DNA of 64,000 nt, from assembly GCA_016709995.1 (NCBI GenBank), contig JADJLQ010000003.1, forward strand, positions 1 to 64,000, given 5' to 3'. The position numbers and the translations under genes were made by a program. This DNA is from Saprospiraceae bacterium. Its GTDB lineage: Bacteria; Bacteroidota; Bacteroidia; Chitinophagales; Saprospiraceae. How positions within the stretch are numbered: position 1 is the first letter of the stretch; each line of letters opens with the position of its first letter. Positions 8,585 to 17,413 of this stretch are shown here, piece after piece. The notes below the pieces were generated by a model, which was given only the letters and a program-made list of their open reading frames with translations, searched no databases and was not told where the DNA came from.

Positions 8585-9535
8585 TTAAAGTGGTACCTGT
8601 CCAATACTTTGTCGGATATATTTACCCCAGGTCAAATTGTCTACCCCAGGCTTATGTTCCTGAGCCCGTTCCACAGCATATTTGGCAGCGTGTTCGACGA
8701 CCCAGTCCCAGTTCTCCTGCCCGACAGAATGTAAATCTGCATCCGGAGCAGGATTGCAAAAATCAATGGCGTAAGGAATACCATCCCTGACTGCAAACTC
8801 GACAGTATTAAAATCGTAGCCGAGGTATTCATTCAATTTGAGCACATAGGATTTGATGAGTTCTATGAGTTTAGGATCATCGGGCATCCTGGCATCATAA
8901 CGTAGATGATGAGGATTGCGAGGTTCGTAAGGCATGATTTTGACATATTTTCGACCGATGCAATAACATCTATAGTAGCCTTCAAACTGAATTTCTTCCT
9001 GGAGCAACATGACCAACTGGTTGGTCTCACCATATTTTTCAAAAAAATCGTCTTTATCGTTGATCTTGTACACATGTTTCCATCCTCCGCCGGCAAAGGG
9101 TTTCATGTACGCCGGCCAACCAATATAATCAAACATGCCATCCCAATCCAAAGGGAAGGCGAGGTTTCTAAAAGAGGTCTCCTGCGTATCTGGCGGCCGT
9201 TCTTTAGATGGCAGGATCACGGTTTTTGGCACGGGTACCCCTATCTTGACAGCCAGGCAATTGTTAAAAAATTTATCATCAGCACTCCACCAAAATGGGT
9301 TATTGATCACTGCTGTGCCGGTGATGGCAGCATTTTTGAGCATAGCCCTATAGAAGGGTACATCCTGAGATATTCGATCTATAAGGACATCGTAACCCTG
9401 AGGGGAAGCCTGCGCCACTTTATCTATACGCACAGCTTCTGCGGTGATGCCGGGTATATTCATTTGATTGACTCTATCCACAAAAGCTGGCGGAAAACTA
9501 CTTTCCATGCCGTGCAGTATACCTATCTTCTTCAT
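8585..9535 (-). CDS. ATP-grasp ligase-like protein
   Basis: 316 residues. The N-terminal part (MKKIGILHGMESSFPPAFVD) is a pre-ATP-grasp Rossmann-like domain; the middle and end show the ATP-grasp fold, with WPAYMKPFAGGGWKHVYKI as the phosphate-binding and lysine segment, LLQEEIQFEGYYRCYCIG, and the Mg-binding end NTVEFAVRDGIPYAIDFCNP. Members of this superfamily join a carboxylate to an amine with ATP, as in RimK, D-Ala-D-Ala ligase or small peptide synthetases. The substrate is unknown. It is transcribed away from an esterase gene (93-base divergent gap) and leads a group with a cupin and, further on, a glutamine amidotransferase. A pathway making a small amide-bonded compound is a reasonable inference. 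Confidence 0.8.
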   Translation of the reverse strand: MKKIGILHGMESSFPPAFVDRVNQMNIPGITAEAVRIDKVAQASPQGYDVLIDRISQDVPFYRAMLKNAAITGTAVINNPFWWSADDKFFNNCLAVKIGVPVPKTVILPSKERPPDTQETSFRNLAFPLDWDGMFDYIGWPAYMKPFAGGGWKHVYKINDKDDFFEKYGETNQLVMLLQEEIQFEGYYRCYCIGRKYVKIMPYEPRNPHHLRYDARMPDDPKLIELIKSYVLKLNEYLGYDFNTVEFAVRDGIPYAIDFCNPAPDADLHSVGQENWDWVVEHAAKYAVERAQEHKPGVDNLTWGKYIRQSIGQVPL

Positions 9536-9628
9536 AATTTTGTAATTTGGTCCAAAATAATTAATTATTACGGCCTTGCATTCAAGTAATCATCTTTTTC
9601 ATTCTAAATTTTTGGATCGGGGGTAGAT

Positions 9629-10354
9629 TTGAGTTTTTACAATGATACTTCCCATCGTGCTACTTATACCCATTTGATCCTGGTCAATGATGGACAGGAC
9701 CTCCACCAAATGGGACTTCACGAAGCATTGAGAGGGCAATCCGAAATAAGCGTGCACAATACCCTGGTGGTAGGCTGTGCGGCTGCTCCTGGCGAAATGC
9801 GAAAACAAGAATACGGCGTGCAATGGGCCTCTGATTATGCAGGGAGAGGTAGCAAAGCTGGCCATTATTCACAATTTATCTCTGCAGAACTCATGCCATG
9901 GATAGCACAACAATTTCCCTTAAGTGGCCAGGTGCAATGTGCTATCGCCGGTTGGAGCCTCGGAGGACTCAGTGCCATCGATATAGCCTGGCATGCTCCG
10001 CATTTGTTTCACAAGACTGGCGTGTTCTCAGGTTCACTTTGGTGGCGCAATCCTGACCTGATACAGGATGATCCACATCACAGACTGATGCATCACAAAG
10101 TAAGGCATGCCCCTGTCAAACCAGCTCTTAAATTTTGGTTTCAGGCAGGGACTGAGGACGAAACCGCTGATCGGAATAATAATGGGATCATCGATGCGAT
10201 AGATGATACACTTGATCTGATAGAGGTCTTACATGCAAAGGGGTATCACAAAAACCGGGATATGCATTTTCATATTGAAAAAGGTGGTCGTCACGATGTA
10301 GAGACCTGGTCGCGGGTGATGCCTTTGTTTCTGAACTGGATGGTGGTGAATTAG
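9629..10354 (+). CDS. Esterase of the alpha/beta hydrolase (enterochelin esterase/S-formylglutathione hydrolase-like) family
   Basis: About 241 residues. The nucleophile elbow is GWSLGG (Ser), preceded by the early strand HLILVNDGQDL typical of Fes/YbbA-type esterases; ENNN-type acid and the final His (KGGRHDVETW) complete the triad region. It is cytoplasmic, without a signal peptide. The start is uncertain: the frame opens just after a TAA at 9605 and the first usable codon is TTG at 9629, while family members normally have 15-20 more residues before the first strand. A missing N-terminus or a small indel in the G5 run near 9619-9623 could explain this. Divergent from the ATP-grasp gene. Its stop overlaps the convergent crcB stop. 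Confidence 0.75.
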   Translation: MSFYNDTSHRATYTHLILVNDGQDLHQMGLHEALRGQSEISVHNTLVVGCAAAPGEMRKQEYGVQWASDYAGRGSKAGHYSQFISAELMPWIAQQFPLSGQVQCAIAGWSLGGLSAIDIAWHAPHLFHKTGVFSGSLWWRNPDLIQDDPHHRLMHHKVRHAPVKPALKFWFQAGTEDETADRNNNGIIDAIDDTLDLIEVLHAKGYHKNRDMHFHIEKGGRHDVETWSRVMPLFLNWMVVN

Positions 10355-10719
10355 ACGATCATCCGGTATCCAACCCACGTGAGCAATACTCCTCCAATCA
10401 GACTACTCAGCACATAGGTCAACGCCATGGGCAGATGCCCTCGTTGCAATAGTAAAAAGGTCTCCGCTGAAAAACTGGAAAAAGTCGTAAATCCACCACA
10501 AAATCCGGTGGTCAAAAACAATCGGGTCTGCATCGAGCTATCCGATTTGGTCAACCAAGGTACAAGCATACCTATCAACAGGCAGCCTGTTAAATTGGCG
10601 ATAAAGGTCGCCCAGGGAAAACGATCCGGCACCGGTTGAATGGCGAAGGATAGCAGGTATCTTGCCACGCCGCCCAAAGCTGCACCAAGCGCTACGGATA
10701 ATAAATAATTAAAGTTCAT
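10351..10719 (-). CDS. crcB: Fluoride ion exporter CrcB/FluC
   Basis: 122 residues, four hydrophobic helices, with the signature GFCGGFTTFSSFSAETFLL in helix 3 and the N-terminal GAALGGVARYLLS. These define the CrcB/Fluc family, small dual-topology dimers that form a fluoride channel in the inner membrane and protect enolase and pyrophosphatase from fluoride. Length is typical (about 125). The 3' end overlaps the convergent esterase stop by four bases. No fluoride riboswitch was recognised in the 80 bases upstream. Confidence 0.95.
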   Translation of the reverse strand: MNFNYLLSVALGAALGGVARYLLSFAIQPVPDRFPWATFIANLTGCLLIGMLVPWLTKSDSSMQTRLFLTTGFCGGFTTFSSFSAETFLLLQRGHLPMALTYVLSSLIGGVLLTWVGYRMIV

Positions 10720-10806
10720 ATTTGATTCAGACTGAGCAGCACGAAAATAATTACTTTATTCGCTTATAAGCTCTATTTTTAGGAATATTAGAAAAAGTGT
10801 TTTCGA

Positions 10807-11715
10807 ATGGTAAGTGATACCCTTAAATCCCCGGCATCCGATAATTTAGATCCGTCTTATAAATTTTCAATATTGATTCCAACCTGGAACAATCTGGAAT
10901 ATCTCAAATTATGTATAAAAAGCATTAGGGAAAACTCATCCTACAAACACCAATTCATCTTACATATAAATGACGGATCAGACGGTACGCTCGATTGGGT
11001 CAAAGCTCAGTCCGATATCGAATATTCTCATTCCGATACCAATGTTGGCGTATGCACCGGGCTCAATCGGTGCAGTCTCTTGAGCTGTACGGATTACATA
11101 CTGTATATGAATGATGATATGTATGTGTGTCCCGGATGGGATCAGGTCATCAGCGATGAGATCCAATCCATAGGGCACAATGATTTTTTTATTTCATCTA
11201 CTTGTATAGAATCCCAAACAGATAGTAATTGTGTGATCGAAAAGGATTATGGTAGAAATATTGGGAGTTTTAATGAAGCAAACTTACTGTCAGGTTACGA
11301 TGCCTTATCAATGAATGATTGGAGTGGTGCTACCTGGACACCCAATATTGTGCACAAAAGCTGGTGGAAAGCAGTAGGAGGTTATAGTGAGGAGTTTTCT
11401 CCAGGCATGTATTCTGATCCTGATTTTTCGATGAAATTATGGGTACATGGAATGCGCTTATTTATTGGGTTGGGCAAAAGCAAAGTGTATCATTTCGGTT
11501 CTACTTCTGTCAAAAGAGTGATTAAAAATCCAGGTTATAGAAAGTTTTTATCCAAATGGAAAATGACCTCCGGTACTTTTATCCGGTATTACCTTAGACG
11601 CGGATTTAAATTTAGTGGAGTCTTGCCAGAACCTGTCATTCCTCACTGGATAAAAGCAAAGAATTATTATAAAAGATTCGCTTATTCTGTTTTTAATTCA
11701 AATGCCATTTTATGA
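10807..11715 (+). CDS. Family 2 glycosyltransferase
   Basis: 302 residues. The GT-A fold is shown by FSILIPTWNNLEYLKLCIKS at residues 19-38, the nucleotide-binding INDGSDGT, and the DxD-like metal site YMNDDMYV. The acceptor side has WSGATWTPNIVHKSWW and PGMYSDPDFSMKLW. No transmembrane anchor is evident, so it works at the cytoplasmic face, adding a sugar to a lipid-linked or protein acceptor. It is first in a tightly packed set: its TGA overlaps the ATG of the MazG-like gene, which in turn overlaps the GH95 gene. Donor and acceptor are not known. Confidence 0.9.
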   Translation: MVSDTLKSPASDNLDPSYKFSILIPTWNNLEYLKLCIKSIRENSSYKHQFILHINDGSDGTLDWVKAQSDIEYSHSDTNVGVCTGLNRCSLLSCTDYILYMNDDMYVCPGWDQVISDEIQSIGHNDFFISSTCIESQTDSNCVIEKDYGRNIGSFNEANLLSGYDALSMNDWSGATWTPNIVHKSWWKAVGGYSEEFSPGMYSDPDFSMKLWVHGMRLFIGLGKSKVYHFGSTSVKRVIKNPGYRKFLSKWKMTSGTFIRYYLRRGFKFSGVLPEPVIPHWIKAKNYYKRFAYSVFNSNAIL

Positions 11716-12050
11716 CGATCAACCAACTTCAACACGAGGTAGATGTATGGATAAAAACCTTTGGTGTCAGATATTTTTCTGAACTGACCAATACCGCCAT
11801 CCTCGCTGAGGAATGCGGAGAAGTAGCCAGGCTCATGGCACGGATATACGGCGATCAATCTTTTAAAAAACCAGAAGATGCGGTTCACGCAAAAGAGGAC
11901 CTTGCCGCTGAAATGGCCGATGTACTCTTTGTATTGACTTGCATAGCAAATCAATGCGATATCGATCTGCAACAAGCCATCGAAGACAATATGAAACATA
12001 AAGGCATCCGTGATCATGTAAGACATCAATCAAATCCTAAACTGAAATGA
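11712..12050 (+). CDS. MazG-like nucleotide pyrophosphohydrolase
   Basis: 112 residues, all-alpha NTP-PPase superfamily. The metal-binding motifs are AEECGEVARL (ExxE) and EMADVLFVLTCIAN (ExxD), at the expected spacing of about 35-40 residues. Single-domain MazG proteins hydrolyse (d)NTPs to monophosphate and pyrophosphate, cleaning up aberrant nucleotides. Start and stop both overlap neighbours by four bases (ATGA), which shows translational coupling with the glycosyltransferase upstream and fucosidase downstream. A functional link between these three is not evident. Confidence 0.9.
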   Translation: MTINQLQHEVDVWIKTFGVRYFSELTNTAILAEECGEVARLMARIYGDQSFKKPEDAVHAKEDLAAEMADVLFVLTCIANQCDIDLQQAIEDNMKHKGIRDHVRHQSNPKLK

Positions 12051-14431
12051 TAAATCGCATTAAAATTTTACTGATCATCCTCGGATGCAATATACCTGGT
12101 ATAAGCCAGGAGCAGGTACTTTGGTATCGCACACCGGCCAGCCACTTTGAAGAAGCATTGCCTATCGGAAATGGCCGTATCGGAGCTATGGTGTATGGGG
12201 GCATCGACACAGATCGACTTTCGCTCAATGATATCACCCTATGGTCGGGGGAGCCTGTAAATCCTTATAACAATCCGGAAGCTTACAGACACCTTCCTGC
12301 AGTGCGGGCAGCATTGTTCAATGAAGATTATGCTGCAGCAGATACCCTGGTGAGAAAATTACAGGGGAATTTTTCCAGTGCTTACGAACCACTGGGGAAC
12401 CTTTTTCTACATTTTGACCATAGAGCTTCTACGACAGATTACAAAAGGACCCTGGATCTTGCAAAGTCACTTGCTGCAGTGACTTATAGGGCAGGTACTA
12501 CCAGCTATTCACGATCTTATTTTGCCTCCAATCCAGATCAATTGATCGTAATCAAACTGGCTTCGAAAGGTCCTGACAAAATGAATTTTAGTATCAATAT
12601 GAATAGTTCACTTCAGTACCGTACTAAAATGGATCAGAATAGTTTGATCTTACTGGGAAGAGCACCCGTAAGGTCTCAACCCAATTACTTACAGGTCAGA
12701 GATGCTGTAAGTTATGTAGAAGGCCGGGGAACGAGATATACAGCCCAGGTCCAAATCACTTCTAAAGATGGAAAGATTGATTATCAGGATTCTACTATCG
12801 TCGTGACGAATGCTTCTCAAGCTGAGATCCGCTTGAGCATGGCTACCAGTTTTAACGGATTCGATCAGGATCCTTTCAAAGCCGGCAAAGATGAAGTAGG
12901 GCTAGCTAAAAAATATTTGCAAAATGCAAGTCAATACAATTATAAAACCCTCCTCAAGCGACACCAGGCGGATTATCTTGCTTTGTATGACCGCGTACAG
13001 CTGTCCTTAAATGCCGCTCCCGCTCCAGGCCTGGATATATATGACAGAATGCGCAAGAACACGGCTACTTCTACCGATCAGGGCCTCATATCTTTATACT
13101 TCAATTATGGTCGATATCTTTTGATCAGCAGCTCCCGTACCATGGGAGTACCTATCAATCTTCAAGGACTTTGGAATGAAAATGTAAGACCTCCATGGAG
13201 TAGTAATTACACCGTAAACATCAATACTGAAATGAATTATTGGCCGGTGGAGGTCTGCAATCTGAGTGAGCTACATCTTCCGTTGCTGAGTTTTATCTCC
13301 AACCTGGCAGAGACCGGCAAGGTCACAGCAAAAACATATTATAATACCGGTGGATGGACTTGTCACCACAACAGCGATATTTGGGCCATGACCAATCCGG
13401 TTGGCGATTTTGGCAATGGAAGTCCGCAATGGGCCAATTGGCCACTCGGTGGAGCCTGGTTATCCACCCATTTATTTGAACATTACCAGTATACAAAAGA
13501 TGACAATTATTTAAAAAAGACCGCCTATCCACTACTCAAAGAGGCTGCCAGGTTTTGCCTACAGTTCCTGGTACGAGATCCGAAAGGGTTTTTAGTCACA
13601 GCCCCATCTACTTCACCTGAAAATGTCTATATCACCGATCAGGGATTAAAAGCGTCCACACTCTATGGTGGTACTGCCGACCTGTCGATGATCAGACAAT
13701 TGTTTGACGATGTGATCAATGCATCAAAGATTCTGCAAATGGATAGAGGCTTCAGTGACTCCTTGTCTGCTGCTTTGACTCAAATCTATCCCTATCAGAT
13801 AAGTCAAAGAGGTTATTTGCAAGAGTGGTATCACGATTGGGATGATGCAGAAGTCACCCACAGGCATCTATCTCACTTATTTGGAGTATATCCGGGCTAT
13901 TCGATCACCCCGGATAATAAAGAGTTGTTTGAAGCGGCCAGGCAGTCTTTGATTCGGCGTACAAATAATGGTACAGGTTGGTCTATCTCCTGGAAGATCT
14001 CCATGTGGGCCAGGCTACTGGATGGAGATAAAGCCTATGATGCGATTCAAAAATTACTGACCTACTATCCGGCAGATAAAAACGAAATCAAAATGGCTGG
14101 TGGAGGCACTTATCCCAATCTTTTTGATGCGCACCCCCCATTTCAGATAGATGGCAATTTTGGAGGCACTGCCGGTATCGCGGAAATGCTTCTGCAAAGC
14201 CACCAGCATGAGATCAAGTTGTTGCCTGCCTTGCCTGCTGCCTGGCAGGAGGGATTTGTAAAGGGGCTCAAAGCAAGAGGCAATATCACTGTAAATTTGT
14301 ACTGGAAAGCAGGTCGCCTCGTGAAAGCAAAATGCAAATCAGCGATCAGCCAGGAAAAGACCTTCCAATACGAAAACACGCCTAAACTAGTTAGCTTGCC
14401 AGCCAATAAATGGATTACAATTACCTTTTAA
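12047..14431 (+). CDS. Glycoside hydrolase family 95 (alpha-L-fucosidase type)
   Basis: 794 residues, with a signal peptide (about 1-20). The N-terminal GH95 beta domain starts with LWYRTPASHFEEALPIGNGR. The (alpha/alpha)6 catalytic domain has NINTEMNYWPVE (the Asn pair that activates the water), APSTSPENVY (the region of the catalytic Glu) and PPFQIDGNFGGTAG (the Asp). Length and motif order match 1,2-alpha-L-fucosidases and related L-galactosidases, which act by inversion in the periplasm or outside the cell. The ATG overlaps the MazG-like stop. Its nearest downstream neighbours are ABC permeases rather than SusCD, unusual for a Bacteroidota polysaccharide enzyme. Confidence 0.93.
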   Translation: MINRIKILLIILGCNIPGISQEQVLWYRTPASHFEEALPIGNGRIGAMVYGGIDTDRLSLNDITLWSGEPVNPYNNPEAYRHLPAVRAALFNEDYAAADTLVRKLQGNFSSAYEPLGNLFLHFDHRASTTDYKRTLDLAKSLAAVTYRAGTTSYSRSYFASNPDQLIVIKLASKGPDKMNFSINMNSSLQYRTKMDQNSLILLGRAPVRSQPNYLQVRDAVSYVEGRGTRYTAQVQITSKDGKIDYQDSTIVVTNASQAEIRLSMATSFNGFDQDPFKAGKDEVGLAKKYLQNASQYNYKTLLKRHQADYLALYDRVQLSLNAAPAPGLDIYDRMRKNTATSTDQGLISLYFNYGRYLLISSSRTMGVPINLQGLWNENVRPPWSSNYTVNINTEMNYWPVEVCNLSELHLPLLSFISNLAETGKVTAKTYYNTGGWTCHHNSDIWAMTNPVGDFGNGSPQWANWPLGGAWLSTHLFEHYQYTKDDNYLKKTAYPLLKEAARFCLQFLVRDPKGFLVTAPSTSPENVYITDQGLKASTLYGGTADLSMIRQLFDDVINASKILQMDRGFSDSLSAALTQIYPYQISQRGYLQEWYHDWDDAEVTHRHLSHLFGVYPGYSITPDNKELFEAARQSLIRRTNNGTGWSISWKISMWARLLDGDKAYDAIQKLLTYYPADKNEIKMAGGGTYPNLFDAHPPFQIDGNFGGTAGIAEMLLQSHQHEIKLLPALPAAWQEGFVKGLKARGNITVNLYWKAGRLVKAKCKSAISQEKTFQYENTPKLVSLPANKWITITF

Positions 14432-14450
14432 CCGTTTTGCCTTCAATTCA

Positions 14451-15797
14451 ATGCAGTTGCCACCTATGACCCGATGGCTCTTAAACAGGGTGTTGATGAT
14501 CATTCCCGTATTATTGATCATCAGTATTCTGGCGTTTTTATTGATGCGATCTATGCAGACAGAGATAAACCTGCTCAAAGCTGACCAGCTGGGACGAAAT
14601 GGAAATATTGCTAAAACCAGAGTTGCTGATGATAACTTACCACTTTTTTATTTTTCAATTCTTCCATCCAATTATCCCGACACGATATATAAGATAAGGC
14701 CTAAAAGTACTAACCAAAGAGCCATCTCTTTTTTGCGACAAGGTACCAAATGGGAAGATCTACAGAAATATCTTTTACTGGAAAAAAATTTGAGTAGGTC
14801 TGAGAACCAATCTCTCCAATCTCTAATCTGGTTGATCAATCAGTCTAATGATTTGCATGAGATTAAGTCGGCCACCCAACATGTCTCTGACTCATTAAGA
14901 AACTATCCTGACTTTCAATCCTGGGTGGGCCAACTCGACCGTTGTATAGCAGGTAGCAATAAGCTTCAACTTTATTTTCCATCTATCTATTGGTATGGCA
15001 TGGAGAATCAATACCACCGGTGGATCAGCAGGATCCTACATGGAAATCTTGGCAATTCTATTGTCGACAACAGACCAGCCTGGACCAAGATAAAAGAAGC
15101 TTTAAGCTGGACCTTGTCATTCAATTTAATCTCACTTCTCCTGATATTTTTATTGGCCATCCTGGCAGGAGAATATTTATACAAAAATGTAAACAATAAA
15201 AAAGGTAGGTTCCTTGAAGCATTATTGTTGTTTTTCTATAGCATCCCGAGGTTTTTCTTTGGTATCATATTGATCTACTTGTTTGCCAGTGATACTATTT
15301 TTCCTGCCTTGCATATATTCCCAACGCCAGGATTTATGAATGCACCACCGGAAGCTTCTATATTTCAGAAGTGGGCTGGTTTTGGGATTTATTTGGTATT
15401 ACCGACCATCGCGATGGTCATTCCTTCACTAGCTTATATTAGTCGATTATACCTTTCCCGACTACTGGAAGAGGGCACCAAACCTTATGCTTTTTGGGCC
15501 TGGAGCAGAGGCGTCCCCCCTGAGCATATTATCAAGAAGCATTTAAGAAAAAATGCATTTATGCCCATCTTGGCTTTAATCGGAATGGAACTGCCTTTAC
15601 TTTTAGGCGGATCTGTGGTCATTGAAGTATTGTTTAATATTCCTGGTATGGGGAGATTGATGATGCAATCTATTTTATTGCAGGATTGGATAGTCGTATT
15701 TAGTATTCTTTTTCTGACAGGGGTACTTACTGTGCTTGGAAAATTAGTGACAGATATCATGATTGGATCAGCGGATAAAAGAATAAAATGGGCTTGA
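14451..15797 (+). CDS. Peptide-type ABC transporter permease (DppB/OppB family) with extended extracytoplasmic loop
   Basis: 448 residues. One transmembrane helix at about 9-33 is followed by some 180 polar residues. Then the BPD_transp_1 domain starts near 215 (ALSWTLSFNLISLLLIFLL) with five more helices and the EAA-like loop (FWAWSRGVPPEHIIKKHLRK) that contacts the ATPase. It ends with the typical LFNIPGMGRLMMQSILLQDW. The insert between helix 1 and the core is roughly twice the usual size for DppB. The gene starts 20 bases after the fucosidase and overlaps the second permease by 10 bases. No ATPase or substrate-binding protein gene is in the window, so these must be encoded elsewhere. Confidence 0.9.
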   Translation: MQLPPMTRWLLNRVLMIIPVLLIISILAFLLMRSMQTEINLLKADQLGRNGNIAKTRVADDNLPLFYFSILPSNYPDTIYKIRPKSTNQRAISFLRQGTKWEDLQKYLLLEKNLSRSENQSLQSLIWLINQSNDLHEIKSATQHVSDSLRNYPDFQSWVGQLDRCIAGSNKLQLYFPSIYWYGMENQYHRWISRILHGNLGNSIVDNRPAWTKIKEALSWTLSFNLISLLLIFLLAILAGEYLYKNVNNKKGRFLEALLLFFYSIPRFFFGIILIYLFASDTIFPALHIFPTPGFMNAPPEASIFQKWAGFGIYLVLPTIAMVIPSLAYISRLYLSRLLEEGTKPYAFWAWSRGVPPEHIIKKHLRKNAFMPILALIGMELPLLLGGSVVIEVLFNIPGMGRLMMQSILLQDWIVVFSILFLTGVLTVLGKLVTDIMIGSADKRIKWA

Positions 15798-16996
15798 TCA
15801 CCGGTACGATAATAAAACTAAAGCGATTATCATTCATTAGAAAGATATGCCTGGCGATCATAGCATTGAATATGGTCCTGGCATTGGGCGCCAATATCAT
15901 AGCCAATGATAAGCCACTTTATTGTAATTGTGATGGTCATTCGCTATGGCCTGCCTGGGAAGATTATCTTTCCTGGTTTTACTCAGATCATCAACAGCAC
16001 TTGACAGACTATACTCATTGCACGCGGGTGATTATGCCATTGATTCCTTTTCACTCGACTTCAATTGATCCTGCCAGTAGCGGATATTCTGCACCCTTAA
16101 AAAAAAGTAGTACAGTAGGAGCTACTCATTGGTTAGGGACGGACGCACTGGGTCGAGATGTGTTGGCGGGACTGATACACGGTGCCAGGTTTGTATGGAT
16201 CCTTGGGTTGCTATCCACTATTATAGCCGCGATACCTGGCATAGGCCTTGGCATGTTGATCGGATATTGGCAGAATAAGAGATTAAAGTGGTCTGTGGGT
16301 CAAATATTAATTCTATTGATTTGGTGGTCACTTGCACTGTATGAAGCCATGGTGCTCAGTTGGCATTTTGATGGGGTGTCCTTCGGTTTGATGATGTTGT
16401 CATTGTTGATTGTTTGGTCATTGACGAGTAAAATATTTTTTAGAAGTTTTCAAATTATAGGTCCTAAAATATTTGTGCCTGTAGACCATGTAGTGATGCG
16501 TGGCATAGATGTATTTGAATCATTTCCAAAAATGTTTTTGTTAATGGGTTTGATGGTGGTGATGACCCGACCTTCTGTATTCATGTTATCTGTAATGGTG
16601 GCGATCATTCGATGGACTTTATTTGTACAGGTGGCCAGAGCTGAAACTTTAAAAGAGCGTGTGGCCAATTATGTCATCTCTGCAGAAAATATCAACCTAC
16701 CCTGGTGGAAAATATTGATTAAGCATATTTGGCCTAATATTAAAAGTTCGCTGTTGGTGACTGCCATATTTTCATTCAGTGCTGCGATATTGGTAGAGGC
16801 CTCTCTTTCTTTTATTGGACTGGGACTTAGGATAGAGGTGGTGACATGGGGGAGTCTGCTCAATGCAGGCAGACAATATATGCCCGGGTGGTGGTTGTCC
16901 TTGTTCCCTGGTCTTGCTATTTTCTCATTGCTGTTGTCACTCAACTGGTTATTTATCGATAGATCAAAATTGGCTGGTCAATATGAAAAAAGCTGA
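15788..16996 (+). CDS. Peptide-type ABC transporter permease (DppC/OppC family)
   Basis: 402 residues. N-terminal helix at about 19-40, an extracytoplasmic segment with three Cys (PLYCNCDGH, HCTRV), then the OppC signature THWLGTDALGRDVLAGLIHG and a BPD_transp_1 domain with the EAA-type loop AENINLPWWKILIKHIWPN. It ends FIGLGLRIEVVTWGSLLNAG, as in DppC. It partners the DppB-like permease whose stop it overlaps by 10 bases. The pair should form the membrane channel of a dipeptide/oligopeptide importer; an ATPase must be supplied from outside this window. Confidence 0.9.
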   Translation: MGLITGTIIKLKRLSFIRKICLAIIALNMVLALGANIIANDKPLYCNCDGHSLWPAWEDYLSWFYSDHQQHLTDYTHCTRVIMPLIPFHSTSIDPASSGYSAPLKKSSTVGATHWLGTDALGRDVLAGLIHGARFVWILGLLSTIIAAIPGIGLGMLIGYWQNKRLKWSVGQILILLIWWSLALYEAMVLSWHFDGVSFGLMMLSLLIVWSLTSKIFFRSFQIIGPKIFVPVDHVVMRGIDVFESFPKMFLLMGLMVVMTRPSVFMLSVMVAIIRWTLFVQVARAETLKERVANYVISAENINLPWWKILIKHIWPNIKSSLLVTAIFSFSAAILVEASLSFIGLGLRIEVVTWGSLLNAGRQYMPGWWLSLFPGLAIFSLLLSLNWLFIDRSKLAGQYEKS

Positions 16997-17073
16997 AAGG
17001 TAAAGCATACTTCTTGAAGGATTAAATGCGGATGATTTTCGATAATCACATTAAAAAAATAAATAATATGTTT

Positions 17074-17081
17074 TATATTTG
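17074..17081 (+). promoter_or_regulatory. Putative -7 box for the HU gene
   Basis: TATATTTG matches TAnnTTTG exactly, 37 bases before the HU start. A second exact copy lies at 17106-17113, ending only five bases before the ATG, so two start points are possible. No clear -33 element. Confidence 0.4.
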
Positions 17082-17118
17082 AAAGGTTAATCTTCGACTG
17101 TAACTTATATTTGAAAAC

Positions 17119-17391
17119 ATGAACAAAACTGATTTAATAGAACTAATAGCAAAAGGAGCATCCATCTCCAAAGTAAAAGCTGAATCTGCCATCAATATTA
17201 CCCTCGAGTCAATGCGAAAATCGCTGAAACGGGGGGAAAAAGTACAATTAATGGGGTTTGGCACTTTTTCAGTGACCAAAAGAGCCGCTCGTACCGGTAG
17301 AAACCCCCAGACCGGTAAACCTATCAAAATCGCTGCCCGCAAAGTAGCAAGGTTTAAACCTGGCAAGGAATTGATCGCAGCAGTGAAATAA
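17119..17391 (+). CDS. hup: HU family DNA-binding protein
   Basis: 90 residues, standard length for HU. It starts MNKTDLIELIAKGASISKVKAE and shows the dimerisation helices and the DNA-contacting arm FGTFSVTKRAARTGRNPQTG with the Pro that intercalates. It ends FKPGKELIAAVK, as in HU-beta. It compacts and bends DNA in the nucleoid. Two exact Bacteroidota -7 boxes lie immediately upstream, fitting strong expression. A small membrane protein gene follows 22 bases downstream and may be co-transcribed. Confidence 0.97.
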   Translation: MNKTDLIELIAKGASISKVKAESAINITLESMRKSLKRGEKVQLMGFGTFSVTKRAARTGRNPQTGKPIKIAARKVARFKPGKELIAAVK

Positions 17392-17413
17392 ACTGATCTT
17401 TTAAAAGTGTAAT

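Noticed and set aside
8906..9589. Plus-strand 227-codon open frame opposite the ATP-grasp gene
   Set aside because: It is entirely antisense to a gene with clear family motifs and its sequence has no protein-like pattern.
10720..10806. Fluoride riboswitch before crcB
   Set aside because: No match to the conserved crcB motif pseudoknot could be made in the short leader.
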